This document shows, in pieces, positions 28,077 to 36,144 of a stretch of 64,000 nt of DNA. A model generated the notes under the pieces. It saw only the letters and a list, made by a program, of their open reading frames with translations, did no database searches and was not told where the DNA came from. Position numbers and translations under genes: made by a program. Position 1 is the first letter of the stretch. Each line of letters opens with the position of its first letter. Source of the DNA: Chlorobiota bacterium (GTDB lineage Bacteria > Bacteroidota > Bacteroidia > Bacteroidales > F082); the NCBI GenBank assembly GCA_013151215.1, contig JAADIS010000003.1, positions 1 through 64,000 of the forward strand. Direction: 5' to 3'.

Positions 28077-30020
28077 ATGATAACTATTACATTACCGGAT
28101 AAATCGAAACGCGAGTATGCCGATGGGGTCAATGCCCTTGAGGTTGCTAAAGACATCAGCGAGGGCCTTGCCCGCAATGTATTGGCGGCAAAGGTAAACG
28201 GAGAAGTATGGGATGCTAATCGACCCATTGTTCAGGACGCTGATGTTCAGTTGCTTACGTGGAAGGATGATGAAGGTAAAGCCGCAATGTGGCATTCTTC
28301 GGCCCACCTGATGGCGGAGGCAATCGAATTGCTGTTCCCGGGTGTCAAGTTCGGCATCGGCCCCAATATCGAGAACGGCTTTTATTACGATGTTGATTTT
28401 GGGGAATATGAGGTCTCGGAAAACGAGCTTGTTAAAATCGAGGGGAAAATGCTGGAGCTTGCCCGCGAAAAGCAGGTTTTTGTGAGAAAGGACATTTCAA
28501 AGGCTGACGCCCTAAAGTATTTTACGGATAAGGGAGATGAATATAAGACAGAGTTGATCAACGATCTCAACGATGGCGAAATCACTCTTTATCAAAGCGG
28601 GTATTTCACCGACTTATGCCGCGGCCCCCATATACCTAGCACTGCTTTTATCAAGGCTATAAAACTAACGAGCATAGCCGGCGCTTATTGGCGGGGCGAC
28701 GAAAACAGGAAACAGCTTACGCGCATTTATGGAATTACTTTTCCAAAGAAAAAGGAGCTCGACGAGTATTTGTTGATGCTTGAAGAAGCCAAGAAGCGTG
28801 ATCATCGCTTATTGGGCAAAGAACTTGAGCTGTTCACTTTTTCGCGGAAAGTGGGACAGGGATTGCCGCTTTGGTTGCCGAAAGGCGCCGAGCTTAGGGA
28901 GAAGCTCGAACAATTCCTGAAGAAAGTCCAGAAGGAAGCAGGATATAAACCGGTTATCACACCCCATATCGGCAATGTCGATCTGTATAAGACCTCGGGC
29001 CACTTTCAAAAGTACGGCGCCGAGTCGTTTCAGCCCATCAAAACCCCTGCCGAGGGCGAGGAGTTCTTTTTAAAGCCGATGAACTGCCCTCATCATTGCG
29101 AGATATATAATAGTAAACCTCATTCATACAAAGAATTGCCTATTCGCTATGCCGAGTTCGGTACGGTATATCGTTATGAGCAAAGTGGCGAGCTGCACGG
29201 GCTTACAAGGGTCAGGGGGTTTACTCAGGACGATGCTCATATCTTCTGTACTCCCGACCAGATCAAGGACGAGTTTAAGGCTGTCATCGATATCATTGAG
29301 ATAATTTTCAAGGCCCTAGACTTCAACGACGTAATGGTTCAGATATCGCTCCGCGACCCTGAGAACAAGCAAAAGTATATCGGTAGCGACGAAAACTGGG
29401 AAAAAGCCGAGGCTGCCATCAAGGAAGTTGCGGAGGAAAGAGGCCTGGACGCCAAGACCGAGTATGGCGAAGCGGCGTTTTACGGGCCTAAGATGGACTT
29501 CATGGTAAAAGATGCCCTCGGCCGCAAGTGGCAGCTTGGCACAATCCAGGTTGATTATAACTTGCCCGAGCGTTTCGATCTAACTTATATAGGATCCGAT
29601 AACGAGAAGCATCGCCCTGTAATGATTCACAGGGCGCCCTTTGGCTCCTTGGAGCGTTTTGTCGCTGTTTTGATCGAGCATTGCGCCGGTAAGTTCCCTT
29701 TGTGGTTAGCGCCCGAACAATATATTCTCTTGCCAATAAGCGAAAAATATCAAGCATATTCCGAAAAAGTCTTAAATTTGCTGAATAAACAGAATATCAG
29801 GGGTATAATTGACGACCGCAGCGAGAAAACCGGAAGGAAGATCCGCGATGCCGAATTGAAGAAGATACCGTTTATGCTGATAGTGGGCGAAAGAGAGGAA
29901 TTGGAGGGAAGCGTGTCGGTAAGAAGGCACGGTCAAGGAGATTTAGGAACATTTAGTATTGAGGATTTTGCGGTGATGATAAATGAGGAAGTTGATGATT
30001 TAACCGCTCAGGATAATTAA
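28077..30020 (+). CDS. thrS: Threonyl-tRNA synthetase
   Basis: A 647-residue class II synthetase of normal length. An N-terminal TGS domain (1-60) is followed by the editing domain ([12 protein letters not shown], about 75) and a catalytic core with the class II motifs ([31 protein letters not shown]). A C-terminal anticodon-binding domain completes it. It charges tRNA-Thr. It opens the conserved operon thrS-infC-rpmI-rplT. The short leader appears too small for a T-box or a tRNA-mimic operator. Confidence 0.98.
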   Translation: MITITLPDKSKREYADGVNALEVAKDISEGLARNVLAAKVNGEVWDANRPIVQDADVQLLTWKDDEGKAAMWHSSAHLMAEAIELLFPGVKFGIGPNIENGFYYDVDFGEYEVSENELVKIEGKMLELAREKQVFVRKDISKADALKYFTDKGDEYKTELINDLNDGEITLYQSGYFTDLCRGPHIPSTAFIKAIKLTSIAGAYWRGDENRKQLTRIYGITFPKKKELDEYLLMLEEAKKRDHRLLGKELELFTFSRKVGQGLPLWLPKGAELREKLEQFLKKVQKEAGYKPVITPHIGNVDLYKTSGHFQKYGAESFQPIKTPAEGEEFFLKPMNCPHHCEIYNSKPHSYKELPIRYAEFGTVYRYEQSGELHGLTRVRGFTQDDAHIFCTPDQIKDEFKAVIDIIEIIFKALDFNDVMVQISLRDPENKQKYIGSDENWEKAEAAIKEVAEERGLDAKTEYGEAAFYGPKMDFMVKDALGRKWQLGTIQVDYNLPERFDLTYIGSDNEKHRPVMIHRAPFGSLERFVAVLIEHCAGKFPLWLAPEQYILLPISEKYQAYSEKVLNLLNKQNIRGIIDDRSEKTGRKIRDAELKKIPFMLIVGEREELEGSVSVRRHGQGDLGTFSIEDFAVMINEEVDDLTAQDN

Positions 30021-30039
30021 ATAAAGTATTAATAAATAT

Positions 30040-30056
30040 AGGAGGACACGACAATA
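30040..30056 (+). promoter_or_regulatory. Strong Shine-Dalgarno and AUA start of infC
   Basis: AGGAGG (30040-30045) sits 8 nt ahead of ATA (30054-30056). An in-frame TAG at 30039-30041 blocks any earlier start, and the next start-like codon (GTG 30144) would delete a conserved N-terminus. Strong Shine-Dalgarno sites are rare in Bacteroidota and are not seen before the neighbouring genes, so this one fits compensation for a poor start codon. Confidence 0.65.
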
Positions 30057-30608
30057 GCACAATTTAGAGGTAAAAGAAGGCCTAGGAAGCCTTTTAGGAA
30101 AGCAGAGGATCCGCACCGGATTAATCATAAGATTACATCTCCTGTGGTAAGGCTCGTAGGCGATAATGTCGAAACGAACATTTATCAGTTGCGGGATGCT
30201 TTGGATATAGCCGACAGACAAGAATTGGACTTGGTTGAGATATCGCCATCTGCCAATCCGCCAGTTTGTAAAATAATGGATTATAAGAAGTTTCTTTATC
30301 AGCAAAAAAAGAAACAAAAAGAAATTAAGGCTAAAACGGCAAAAGTAGTAATCAAGGAAATAAGGCTTGGGCCCAATACCGATGATCACGACTTTAATTT
30401 TAAGTTATCCCATGCCAAGAAATTCCTTGAAGAAGGTGCGAAGGTTAAAGTTGACGTGTTTTTTAAAGGAAGATCCATCATTTATAAAGACAAAGGGGAA
30501 TATATCCTTTTGCGGTTTGCCCAGGAACTTGAGGATTTCGGAAAGGTTGAAAGCCTGCCGAAACTTGAGGGAAAGCGCATGATAATGATAGTAACCCCCA
30601 AGAAATAG
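30054..30608 (+). CDS. infC: Translation initiation factor IF-3 with apparent AUA start codon
   Basis: A 184-residue IF-3. The N-terminal domain begins [13 protein letters not shown] and has [18 protein letters not shown]; the C-terminal domain contains [17 protein letters not shown]. It prevents subunit joining and proofreads start codons on the 30S subunit. No ATG, GTG or TTG lies upstream of the conserved N-terminus, and the only codon at the right distance from AGGAGG is ATA. E. coli infC uses AUU and is autoregulated because IF-3 rejects such codons; the same logic is inferred here. It lies 33 nt after thrS. Confidence 0.93.
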   Translation: MAQFRGKRRPRKPFRKAEDPHRINHKITSPVVRLVGDNVETNIYQLRDALDIADRQELDLVEISPSANPPVCKIMDYKKFLYQQKKKQKEIKAKTAKVVIKEIRLGPNTDDHDFNFKLSHAKKFLEEGAKVKVDVFFKGRSIIYKDKGEYILLRFAQELEDFGKVESLPKLEGKRMIMIVTPKK

Positions 30609-30652
30609 GAATTTTTAATAAATATATTTTAATCAATAAATTCATTTGTGCA

Positions 30653-30847
30653 ATGCCAAAAATGAAATCTAAATCCAGTGCCAAGAAGAGGTTTACCTTT
30701 ACAGGCACCGGTAAAATTAAAAGGAAGCACGCTTATAAAAGCCACATCCTGACAAAAAAATCGAAAAAGCGTAAGCGTAATTTAACTTACTCGACCATTA
30801 TCGATAAGTCGGATGAAAAAAGGATAAGAACCTTGCTTCGTAATTAA
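30653..30847 (+). CDS. rpmI: 50S ribosomal protein L35
   Basis: A 64-residue basic protein ([14 protein letters not shown], then [15 protein letters not shown]) of the usual L35 length and pattern. It is part of the large ribosomal subunit. It sits 44 nt downstream of infC in the conserved infC-rpmI-rplT order and is presumably co-transcribed. Confidence 0.97.
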   Translation: MPKMKSKSSAKKRFTFTGTGKIKRKHAYKSHILTKKSKKRKRNLTYSTIIDKSDEKRIRTLLRN

Positions 30848-30865
30848 TAAGTTGTTTAACGTTTG

Positions 30866-30900
30866 TTATAGCAAAAAAGATCCTGAGAAGGGCGCTATAA
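30866..30900 (+). promoter_or_regulatory. Hairpin ahead of rplT, candidate L20 autoregulatory element
   Basis: TTATAGC (30866-30872) pairs with GCTATAA (30894-30900), a perfect 7-bp stem. Inside, after an A-rich internal loop, TCCT pairs with AGGG around a GAGA tetraloop of the GNRA class. The element lies in the 72-nt rpmI-rplT gap and ends 19 nt before the rplT start. L20 represses its own genes in other bacteria by binding two helices around unpaired adenines, which this resembles in outline. I recall a Bacteroidales RNA motif described upstream of L20 genes but cannot confirm identity. Confidence 0.45.
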
Positions 30901-30919
30901 TGAAGAAAAATTTAAAAAA

Positions 30920-31264
30920 ATGCCAAGATCTGTTAATTCAGTAGCTTCAAAAGCAAGGAAGAAAAAGCTTATGAAGCAGACCAAAGGACAATTTGGTCGA
31001 AGAAAAAATGTCTGGACGGTTGCCAAAAATGCGTACGAGAAAGGAATGCTGTACGCATACCGCGACAGAAGAGTTAAAAAACGTAGTTTCAGGGCTTTGT
31101 GGATTCAGAGAATCAACGCTGCCGCCCGTCTGCATGGAATGTCCTACTCGGTTTTCATGGGTAAGCTTCATGCCAAGGATATCGAGATTAGCAGGAAGGT
31201 CCTAGCCGACCTTGCCATGAACAATCCTGAAGCATTCAAGGCAATTGTAAAAGCCGTGAAATAA
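30920..31264 (+). CDS. rplT: 50S ribosomal protein L20
   Basis: A 114-residue L20 ([16 protein letters not shown], then [17 protein letters not shown]), of standard length. It binds 23S rRNA early in large-subunit assembly and in several bacteria also represses its own operon. It is the last gene of the thrS operon and is followed at once by a very strong terminator. Confidence 0.98.
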   Translation: MPRSVNSVASKARKKKLMKQTKGQFGRRKNVWTVAKNAYEKGMLYAYRDRRVKKRSFRALWIQRINAAARLHGMSYSVFMGKLHAKDIEISRKVLADLAMNNPEAFKAIVKAVK

Positions 31265-31276
31265 ATGCTTTCGAAG

Positions 31277-31317
31277 AAACAAAAGCCGTCCCGCCTTAGG
31301 CGGGACGGCTTTTGTTT
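31277..31317. terminator. Strong bidirectional terminator after rplT
   Basis: GCCGTCCCGCC pairs with GGCGGGACGGC around a TTA loop (31285-31309), flanked by AAACAAAA and TTTTGTTTT. The 11-bp GC-rich stem stops the ribosomal-protein operon. The matching A-rich flank may also serve the minus-strand regulator gene that ends at 31439. Confidence 0.93.
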
Positions 31318-31438
31318 TGAGGAATTCCCAAGGGCTTTCTTTACAGGCTGTCTTTGCCGTTTTTAGCCAAAACACATTTGTATAGCTGATATTTTCCTGC
31401 TCTCTCATCAACAGCCCGTCTGCGGTCCCGGATGGGTT

Positions 31439-32821
31439 TTATTCGATACCCAGTTTTTTTATCCTTCTGTCAAGGGCCTGCCAGGTGATGTTCAATAATT
31501 CGGCAGCCTTCGATTTATTATTGTTGCACTTATCTAATGCCCTAATTATCAGTGATTTAATGTTTTCGTCCAAGTCAAAGCTCCCGTTATAGGGTAAAGC
31601 CGCCGACTCGTTGGCAGTATTTGTGCCTTCACTGGTGAACAGCCTGAAATGCTTGCTCGTCAATACTTCGCCATCGCATAATATCACTGCTCTTTCGAGC
31701 ATGTTCTTGAGTTCACGTATATTCCCGGGGAAATTATAATTGCTTAAGTCCTCAATTACCGATTTATCGATCGACTTCACTTTGTTCCCCATTTGCTTTG
31801 CATAAAACCTCATATAATAATCCAGCAGTATAGGAATATCCTCCCTTCTTTCCCTCAAGGGGGGGATCTCGATTACGAATATGCTCAGGCGGTGGAACAA
31901 GTCCAACCGGAATTTATTCTCCAAAGCCATGCTCTCCAGGTTTTTGTTCGACGCAGCAATAACCCTGACATCAACCGAGCGGCTGACGCGCGAGCCAACT
32001 TTATTTACCTTTCGCTCTTCGAGGACCCTTAGTAGCTTGGCTTGTTGCATAAGTGGCATATCACTTATCTCATCGAGGAAGAGGCTGCCTTTGTCGGCAA
32101 TCTCGAACCAGCCGTCCTTATCTTCCGTGGCACCGGTAAAAGCACCTTTTTTATGCCCGAAAAACTCACTTTCGAATAAGCTCTCAGGTACTGCTGAGCA
32201 GTTTACCGAATAAAACGTTTGTTTGTTCCTTTTGCTTAAATAATGTATGCCATGGGCCACTAGCTCTTTGCCCGTGCCGCTTTCACCAAGTACCAGGACG
32301 GATGTGTTCTCGGTTTTCGCTACCTTTGTCATCATCGAGATCAGGTTGTTTACGGCAGCACTGTTGCCCAGGATTTGCACCCCGATGTTCTGCATAAGCT
32401 TTTTCGAGAGTATGCTCACATCTTCCCTGCTGTCCTTCAACTCGCGGTTCAGGAATATAAACCTCTTGGTGCGCAAGATAGCATTGTTGATGTCCAACAG
32501 GCGGAATGGCTTTTGGAAATAGTCGGTTGCGCCACAGCGCATGGCTTCGATAACAGTTGACATGTCGCCATGGCCGGAAACCATGATCACCTCGGCATCA
32601 GGCTGTTCTTTCTTGATTATTTTCAGGACCTCGATCCCGCTCATCTCGGGTAGTTTTATGTCGAGGATTACAATGTCTATCTTTTTGTCTTCAATTACCC
32701 TGAGAGCAATAGAGGGCTTAGTAGCCTTGTAAACAGTGAAATTCTTGTTCCCAAGGAATTCGTTGAGCTCTTCGAGCAATCTTTCCTCGTCGTCAACTAT
32801 CAATATATTAAGTTTCTTCAT
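31439..32821 (-). CDS. NtrC-family sigma-54-dependent response regulator
   Basis: A 460-residue regulator. The receiver domain (1-120) has phosphoacceptor D54 (VILDIKLPEMSG). The AAA+ domain has Walker A GESGTGKE at 179-186 and the sigma-54 contact loop GAFTGA at 226-231. A Fis-type helix-turn-helix lies at about 425-460 (KSKAAELLNITWQALDRRI). It would activate sigma-54 promoters when phosphorylated by the kinase encoded just upstream; that gene's TAA is directly followed by this ATG. Its target genes are not evident in the window. Confidence 0.95.
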   Translation of the reverse strand: MKKLNILIVDDEERLLEELNEFLGNKNFTVYKATKPSIALRVIEDKKIDIVILDIKLPEMSGIEVLKIIKKEQPDAEVIMVSGHGDMSTVIEAMRCGATDYFQKPFRLLDINNAILRTKRFIFLNRELKDSREDVSILSKKLMQNIGVQILGNSAAVNNLISMMTKVAKTENTSVLVLGESGTGKELVAHGIHYLSKRNKQTFYSVNCSAVPESLFESEFFGHKKGAFTGATEDKDGWFEIADKGSLFLDEISDMPLMQQAKLLRVLEERKVNKVGSRVSRSVDVRVIAASNKNLESMALENKFRLDLFHRLSIFVIEIPPLRERREDIPILLDYYMRFYAKQMGNKVKSIDKSVIEDLSNYNFPGNIRELKNMLERAVILCDGEVLTSKHFRLFTSEGTNTANESAALPYNGSFDLDENIKSLIIRALDKCNNNKSKAAELLNITWQALDRRIKKLGIE

Positions 32822-34510
32822 TTATCCTTTTATTAATGGTAGTTCTATTGTTAGCTTGGTGCACTCTTGAGGAGAGCTTTCCACTCTTATTAACCCGTTC
32901 ATCTCCTTTATGATGCCGTATGAGATGGACAAGCCGAGGCCGGTTCCGCTTTCTTCATCTTTAGTTGTAAAAAACGGGTCGAATATCTTGTCGAATATCT
33001 TGTCGCTGATGCCAATTCCGTTATCGCTAATATATATTAAGATAAAGTCGTCTTCAGTTTCAACCTCAATCTTTATTTTCTTGTTAAAATCATGGTTTTT
33101 TGCTTGGGCCGCCCTTTTGTCAACTGCCGATTTAGAGTTCGAGAGCATGTTCAATATCACTTGCTCAAGCTTAAATGCGTTGCCTGATGTTGTATATATG
33201 CCTTCCGGATAAGTAAACTGCAGGTCAACCGAGTGGTTGAGATATTGCCTGTTTATGAGGGAGATGGACTTGCTGATGACTTCTATGACATTGATGATGG
33301 AATGATCTGCTCTTTGTTGGTCGCGGGAAAATATCCTGACGTGCTCGATAATGTTCTTTATCCTGTCGATATCCTGAAACAAGACATTTATCTTGGATTT
33401 TATATAGTTGGTGTTCAGGTCGCCCTCTGCGATTTTGTATATAATGTTCTCGAGTCCCATCGAGATGCCTCCCAAAGGTTGATTTATTTCGTGGGCAAGC
33501 CCGGCACTCAGCTCTCCCAGGGATTCCAGTTTCGACTTTTGGATAAGCAGCTGCTGTTGGCTTTTTACCTTCTCAACTTCGCTCTCGACTCGTTTTTCGA
33601 GGTTCTTGTTAAGCTTAGTCAAATTTAATTGTGCTAGTTTTCTCAGTGTGATGTTGGAGGCGAAAACAAGGTAGCCCGCCTCGTTGTCCCAGTCGATAAT
33701 ATTTATTTTCAGCTCAAGCCATTTTTGTTTTTCTCTTTTGGTGGAGATCATCACCTCGAAAGACTTCTCTGTTTCCAGAGGCTGTTCGTCCAAGAAATAT
33801 TCTTTGATCTCGTCTGCGTTTTTGCTTTTTATGAATTTGTATAGAGGTTTCCCGATAAGGTTGCGGGGGATGTCCTGCATAAGGTTGACCATTGTCGGGT
33901 TCAGAAGGATGATTATACCGTTTTGGACAAGAAGTATGCCGTCGCTGGCATTTTCATAGATAAGCCGGTATTTTTCCTCGCTTTCCCTCAAAAGCAACTG
34001 GGCATTGGTTCGTTCGGCTATTTCAAGTTCAAGTTCTTTTGTCCTTTCCCTTACCCTTTTCTCAAGGGTGATGTTCATGTTTATCAGTTCTTTTTCTGCT
34101 TCTATGCGCCTTTTTTCCGCTTCGGCTAAATTCCTTTCGAGTAAGATGTCGTTTGCCTGTTCAGTGACTATTTTGATAAGATGCTCGTTTTTGACCGGTT
34201 TGATAAGGAAACCCTTCACGCCGGTTTCAATAGCATTTAAAAAGTATCTCGACTCTCCGTAAGCCGACATTATGATGATTCTTACATTGGCGTTCCTGTC
34301 GCGGATTTCGCGGATCATATCAAGCCCGTTCATAATCGGCATTTTAATATCAGAGAGTATCAGATCGGGTTTGATGTCGAAATACTTTTGCAGGCCTTCC
34401 TCCCCGTTCGACGCTAAATGCATCTCATTAACTGTTTTCTCTAAAACCCTATAATATATATTTCTAATTATGGGGTCGTCCTCTACTATTAAAAGCTTAA
34501 TGTCGAACAT
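32822..34510 (-). CDS. Cytoplasmic histidine kinase with N-terminal receiver and PAS domains
   Basis: A 562-residue kinase with no membrane segment. A receiver (D54 in LILSDIKMPIMNG) occupies 1-120. A coiled coil lies near 125-170 (EAEKRRIEAEKELIN). A PAS domain spans about 175-300 (YRLIYENASDGILLVQNG). HisKA has LAHEINQPLG with the His near 338, and the ATPase domain ends near 560 (GTGLGLSISYGI). It probably phosphorylates the adjacent NtrC-type regulator. The N-terminal receiver suggests input from another kinase, making it an intermediate relay step. It is 3 nt downstream of the DUF218-DUF1684 gene. Confidence 0.92.
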   Translation of the reverse strand: MFDIKLLIVEDDPIIRNIYYRVLEKTVNEMHLASNGEEGLQKYFDIKPDLILSDIKMPIMNGLDMIREIRDRNANVRIIIMSAYGESRYFLNAIETGVKGFLIKPVKNEHLIKIVTEQANDILLERNLAEAEKRRIEAEKELINMNITLEKRVRERTKELELEIAERTNAQLLLRESEEKYRLIYENASDGILLVQNGIIILLNPTMVNLMQDIPRNLIGKPLYKFIKSKNADEIKEYFLDEQPLETEKSFEVMISTKREKQKWLELKINIIDWDNEAGYLVFASNITLRKLAQLNLTKLNKNLEKRVESEVEKVKSQQQLLIQKSKLESLGELSAGLAHEINQPLGGISMGLENIIYKIAEGDLNTNYIKSKINVLFQDIDRIKNIIEHVRIFSRDQQRADHSIINVIEVISKSISLINRQYLNHSVDLQFTYPEGIYTTSGNAFKLEQVILNMLSNSKSAVDKRAAQAKNHDFNKKIKIEVETEDDFILIYISDNGIGISDKIFDKIFDPFFTTKDEESGTGLGLSISYGIIKEMNGLIRVESSPQECTKLTIELPLIKG

Positions 34511-34513
34511 GTC

Positions 34514-35743
34514 TTATCTTGATTGTTTGTATTTTTTTTCGCCTGCCTTGATCTTGATATTCAAATGGTTGCCAAAAGGGACCAAGGGGCACGACCACCT
34601 TTCGGAATATGCGCAATAAGGATTGTACGCACTGTTGAAATCCAGTTCTATGCTATCGGTTTCCGGAATTCGGATATCGAGATAGCGGCCTCCGCCATAA
34701 GTCGTGTTTCCATTTGTTAAATCGGTAAAGGGGACAAATAACGAGCTGCCGTAAACCGGGTGGCTTATAAACTCCATGTTTTGATATGCCGTCAAGTTGA
34801 GCATGGTGTCGTTGATGCTGAAATCAAGATGCCCATAGACTCTATAAAGCGGCTTCCTGGATGTGGTTGTCGGCATCTCGAAAACAGCATCTGATGTGTC
34901 TAGGCTGAATTTGGCCTTGGCAACATAGCGGGGGCTTATATCAAAATAATTAAATTTTATGTGGTGTGAGATCTCCTCTTTGTTAAAGGGGGATGTAAGC
35001 GTATCCGTAAACTCAAATTGTTTTTTATTCCTTTCATTTCTGTGCTTGTCAAAGAACTTGCCCCTATCAATTTTTCTCAAATAATCGTTTTCGTCTGGAT
35101 AAAAAAACAAGCTGGCGTAAAAATAAGCTAGCATCTCGTTGGTGACCGTGCGGAAACCAACGCTGCTGGTCCACCATTTGTTACCTATATATGTTCTTAC
35201 GGAATGAGAGATAACCCCGATTTTATAATCGTCGCCGAACGCTTTTTTAAACAATAACAAACTGCGCCTCGAATGAACCCCCATGGAATAAACGTTAAAT
35301 GACTTTGCCCATCCGGGGTGTGCCTCAAATATTTCCTTTGCGGTTAAAGCAGTGCTATAGGTACGGTCTTGGTATATGCTTGTGGGTATCGAGGCCTCGT
35401 AAACCGTATCGTTGAACCCGAAGTGATTTAATGCCTTGATGGTGGCTTGCGAGGTATAATTAAAATCGGATGCATATTCGTATTGAGTCATCGGGATGCC
35501 GGTAACGATAAGCTGCTTGTAATTGCGTGCCTCATAGTATTTGATAAGGTCGGGTAGGGCGTACGATGAAACCCAGCCTTCAAGTATCATGGTTTTTGAA
35601 TCAATGGGCTTGTCGAGTGATAAAAACGAGTGTATAGCAGGCATCGACACCCTCAATAAGCTTAATATCGCAGCAAGCACGATGATTGCTCCAAGCAAGG
35701 TGGGTCGGTAACAGTATTTTTTTTTGAACAAACTGATTTTCAT
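34514..35743 (-). CDS. Membrane-anchored DUF218 (YdcF/SanA-like) and DUF1684 fusion protein
   Basis: A 409-residue protein with a single membrane helix near 15-35. Residues about 45-200 resemble the DUF218/YdcF-SanA family (MILEGWVSSYALPDLIKYYE, then QLIVTGIP). Residues about 260-405 form a DUF1684 domain with its hallmark YGGGRYLDI, then FNSAYNPYCAYSERWSCPLVP. DUF218 members in E. coli (ElyC, SanA) affect the cell envelope. The DUF1684 function is unknown. The domains are usually separate genes as far as I recall. The protein heads an operon with the RR/HK pair and may be sensed or controlled by it. Confidence 0.75.
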   Translation of the reverse strand: MKISLFKKKYCYRPTLLGAIIVLAAILSLLRVSMPAIHSFLSLDKPIDSKTMILEGWVSSYALPDLIKYYEARNYKQLIVTGIPMTQYEYASDFNYTSQATIKALNHFGFNDTVYEASIPTSIYQDRTYSTALTAKEIFEAHPGWAKSFNVYSMGVHSRRSLLLFKKAFGDDYKIGVISHSVRTYIGNKWWTSSVGFRTVTNEMLAYFYASLFFYPDENDYLRKIDRGKFFDKHRNERNKKQFEFTDTLTSPFNKEEISHHIKFNYFDISPRYVAKAKFSLDTSDAVFEMPTTTSRKPLYRVYGHLDFSINDTMLNLTAYQNMEFISHPVYGSSLFVPFTDLTNGNTTYGGGRYLDIRIPETDSIELDFNSAYNPYCAYSERWSCPLVPFGNHLNIKIKAGEKKYKQSR

Positions 35744-35769
35744 CTTGCTAAAAACTCATTAGTTTAGCT

Positions 35770-35777
35770 CAAAAGTA
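35770..35777 (-). promoter_or_regulatory. -7 box (TACTTTTG) of the DUF218-HK-RR operon
   Basis: TACTTTTG on the minus strand matches TAnnTTTG and lies 27 nt upstream of the start codon. A -33 TTG is not found at the expected distance. Confidence 0.5.
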
Positions 35778-35851
35778 CACAAAAAGCTTATTGTTATAAC
35801 TGTTGTGGTATATGTTTTTTTATTTTTATCAACATCGGATTTCAAGTGGCT

Positions 35852-36049
35852 TCAGGCCATTTCGTTCAGTTCTTTTACAAAGCCCTCGATATCCTCGTCA
35901 GAAAACGACTTTTCTTTTGCGGCTTCTTCCAGCGTCCCCCATATCGGCTCGCCGCACATGACGCACTTGATTCCTTTTTCCATCAGGTATCTCACCGAGA
36001 ACGGATAATCGTTCACCAGATTCTCTATAAAGATGTTCTTGCTGATCAT
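35852..36049 (-). CDS. Small DUF1858 protein with CxxC motif
   Basis: A 65-residue protein covered by a DUF1858 domain (NLVNDYPFSVRYLMEKGIKC, then GTLEEAAKEKSFSDEDIEGF). The cysteine pair C29 and C32 (KCVMCGEPIWG) is conserved in the family and suggests metal or thiol chemistry. The role is unknown; related domains occur with hybrid-cluster and DUF2249 proteins, and one is fused to DUF2249 in the gene at 1794. It has its own promoter-like box and appears monocistronic. Confidence 0.85.
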   Translation of the reverse strand: MISKNIFIENLVNDYPFSVRYLMEKGIKCVMCGEPIWGTLEEAAKEKSFSDEDIEGFVKELNEMA

Positions 36050-36075
36050 TTTTTTTTTTGTTTAATCCAGAAAGG

Positions 36076-36083
36076 CAAATTTA
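36076..36083 (-). promoter_or_regulatory. -7 box (TAAATTTG) of the DUF1858 gene
   Basis: TAAATTTG on the minus strand matches TAnnTTTG and lies 27 nt before the start codon at 36049. Confidence 0.45.
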
Positions 36084-36144
36084 CTTCTTCTAGTTTAGAA
36101 TGGCTTATAAATTGTTATTATCGCTTTAGCGCCCTGCAAAGAGC

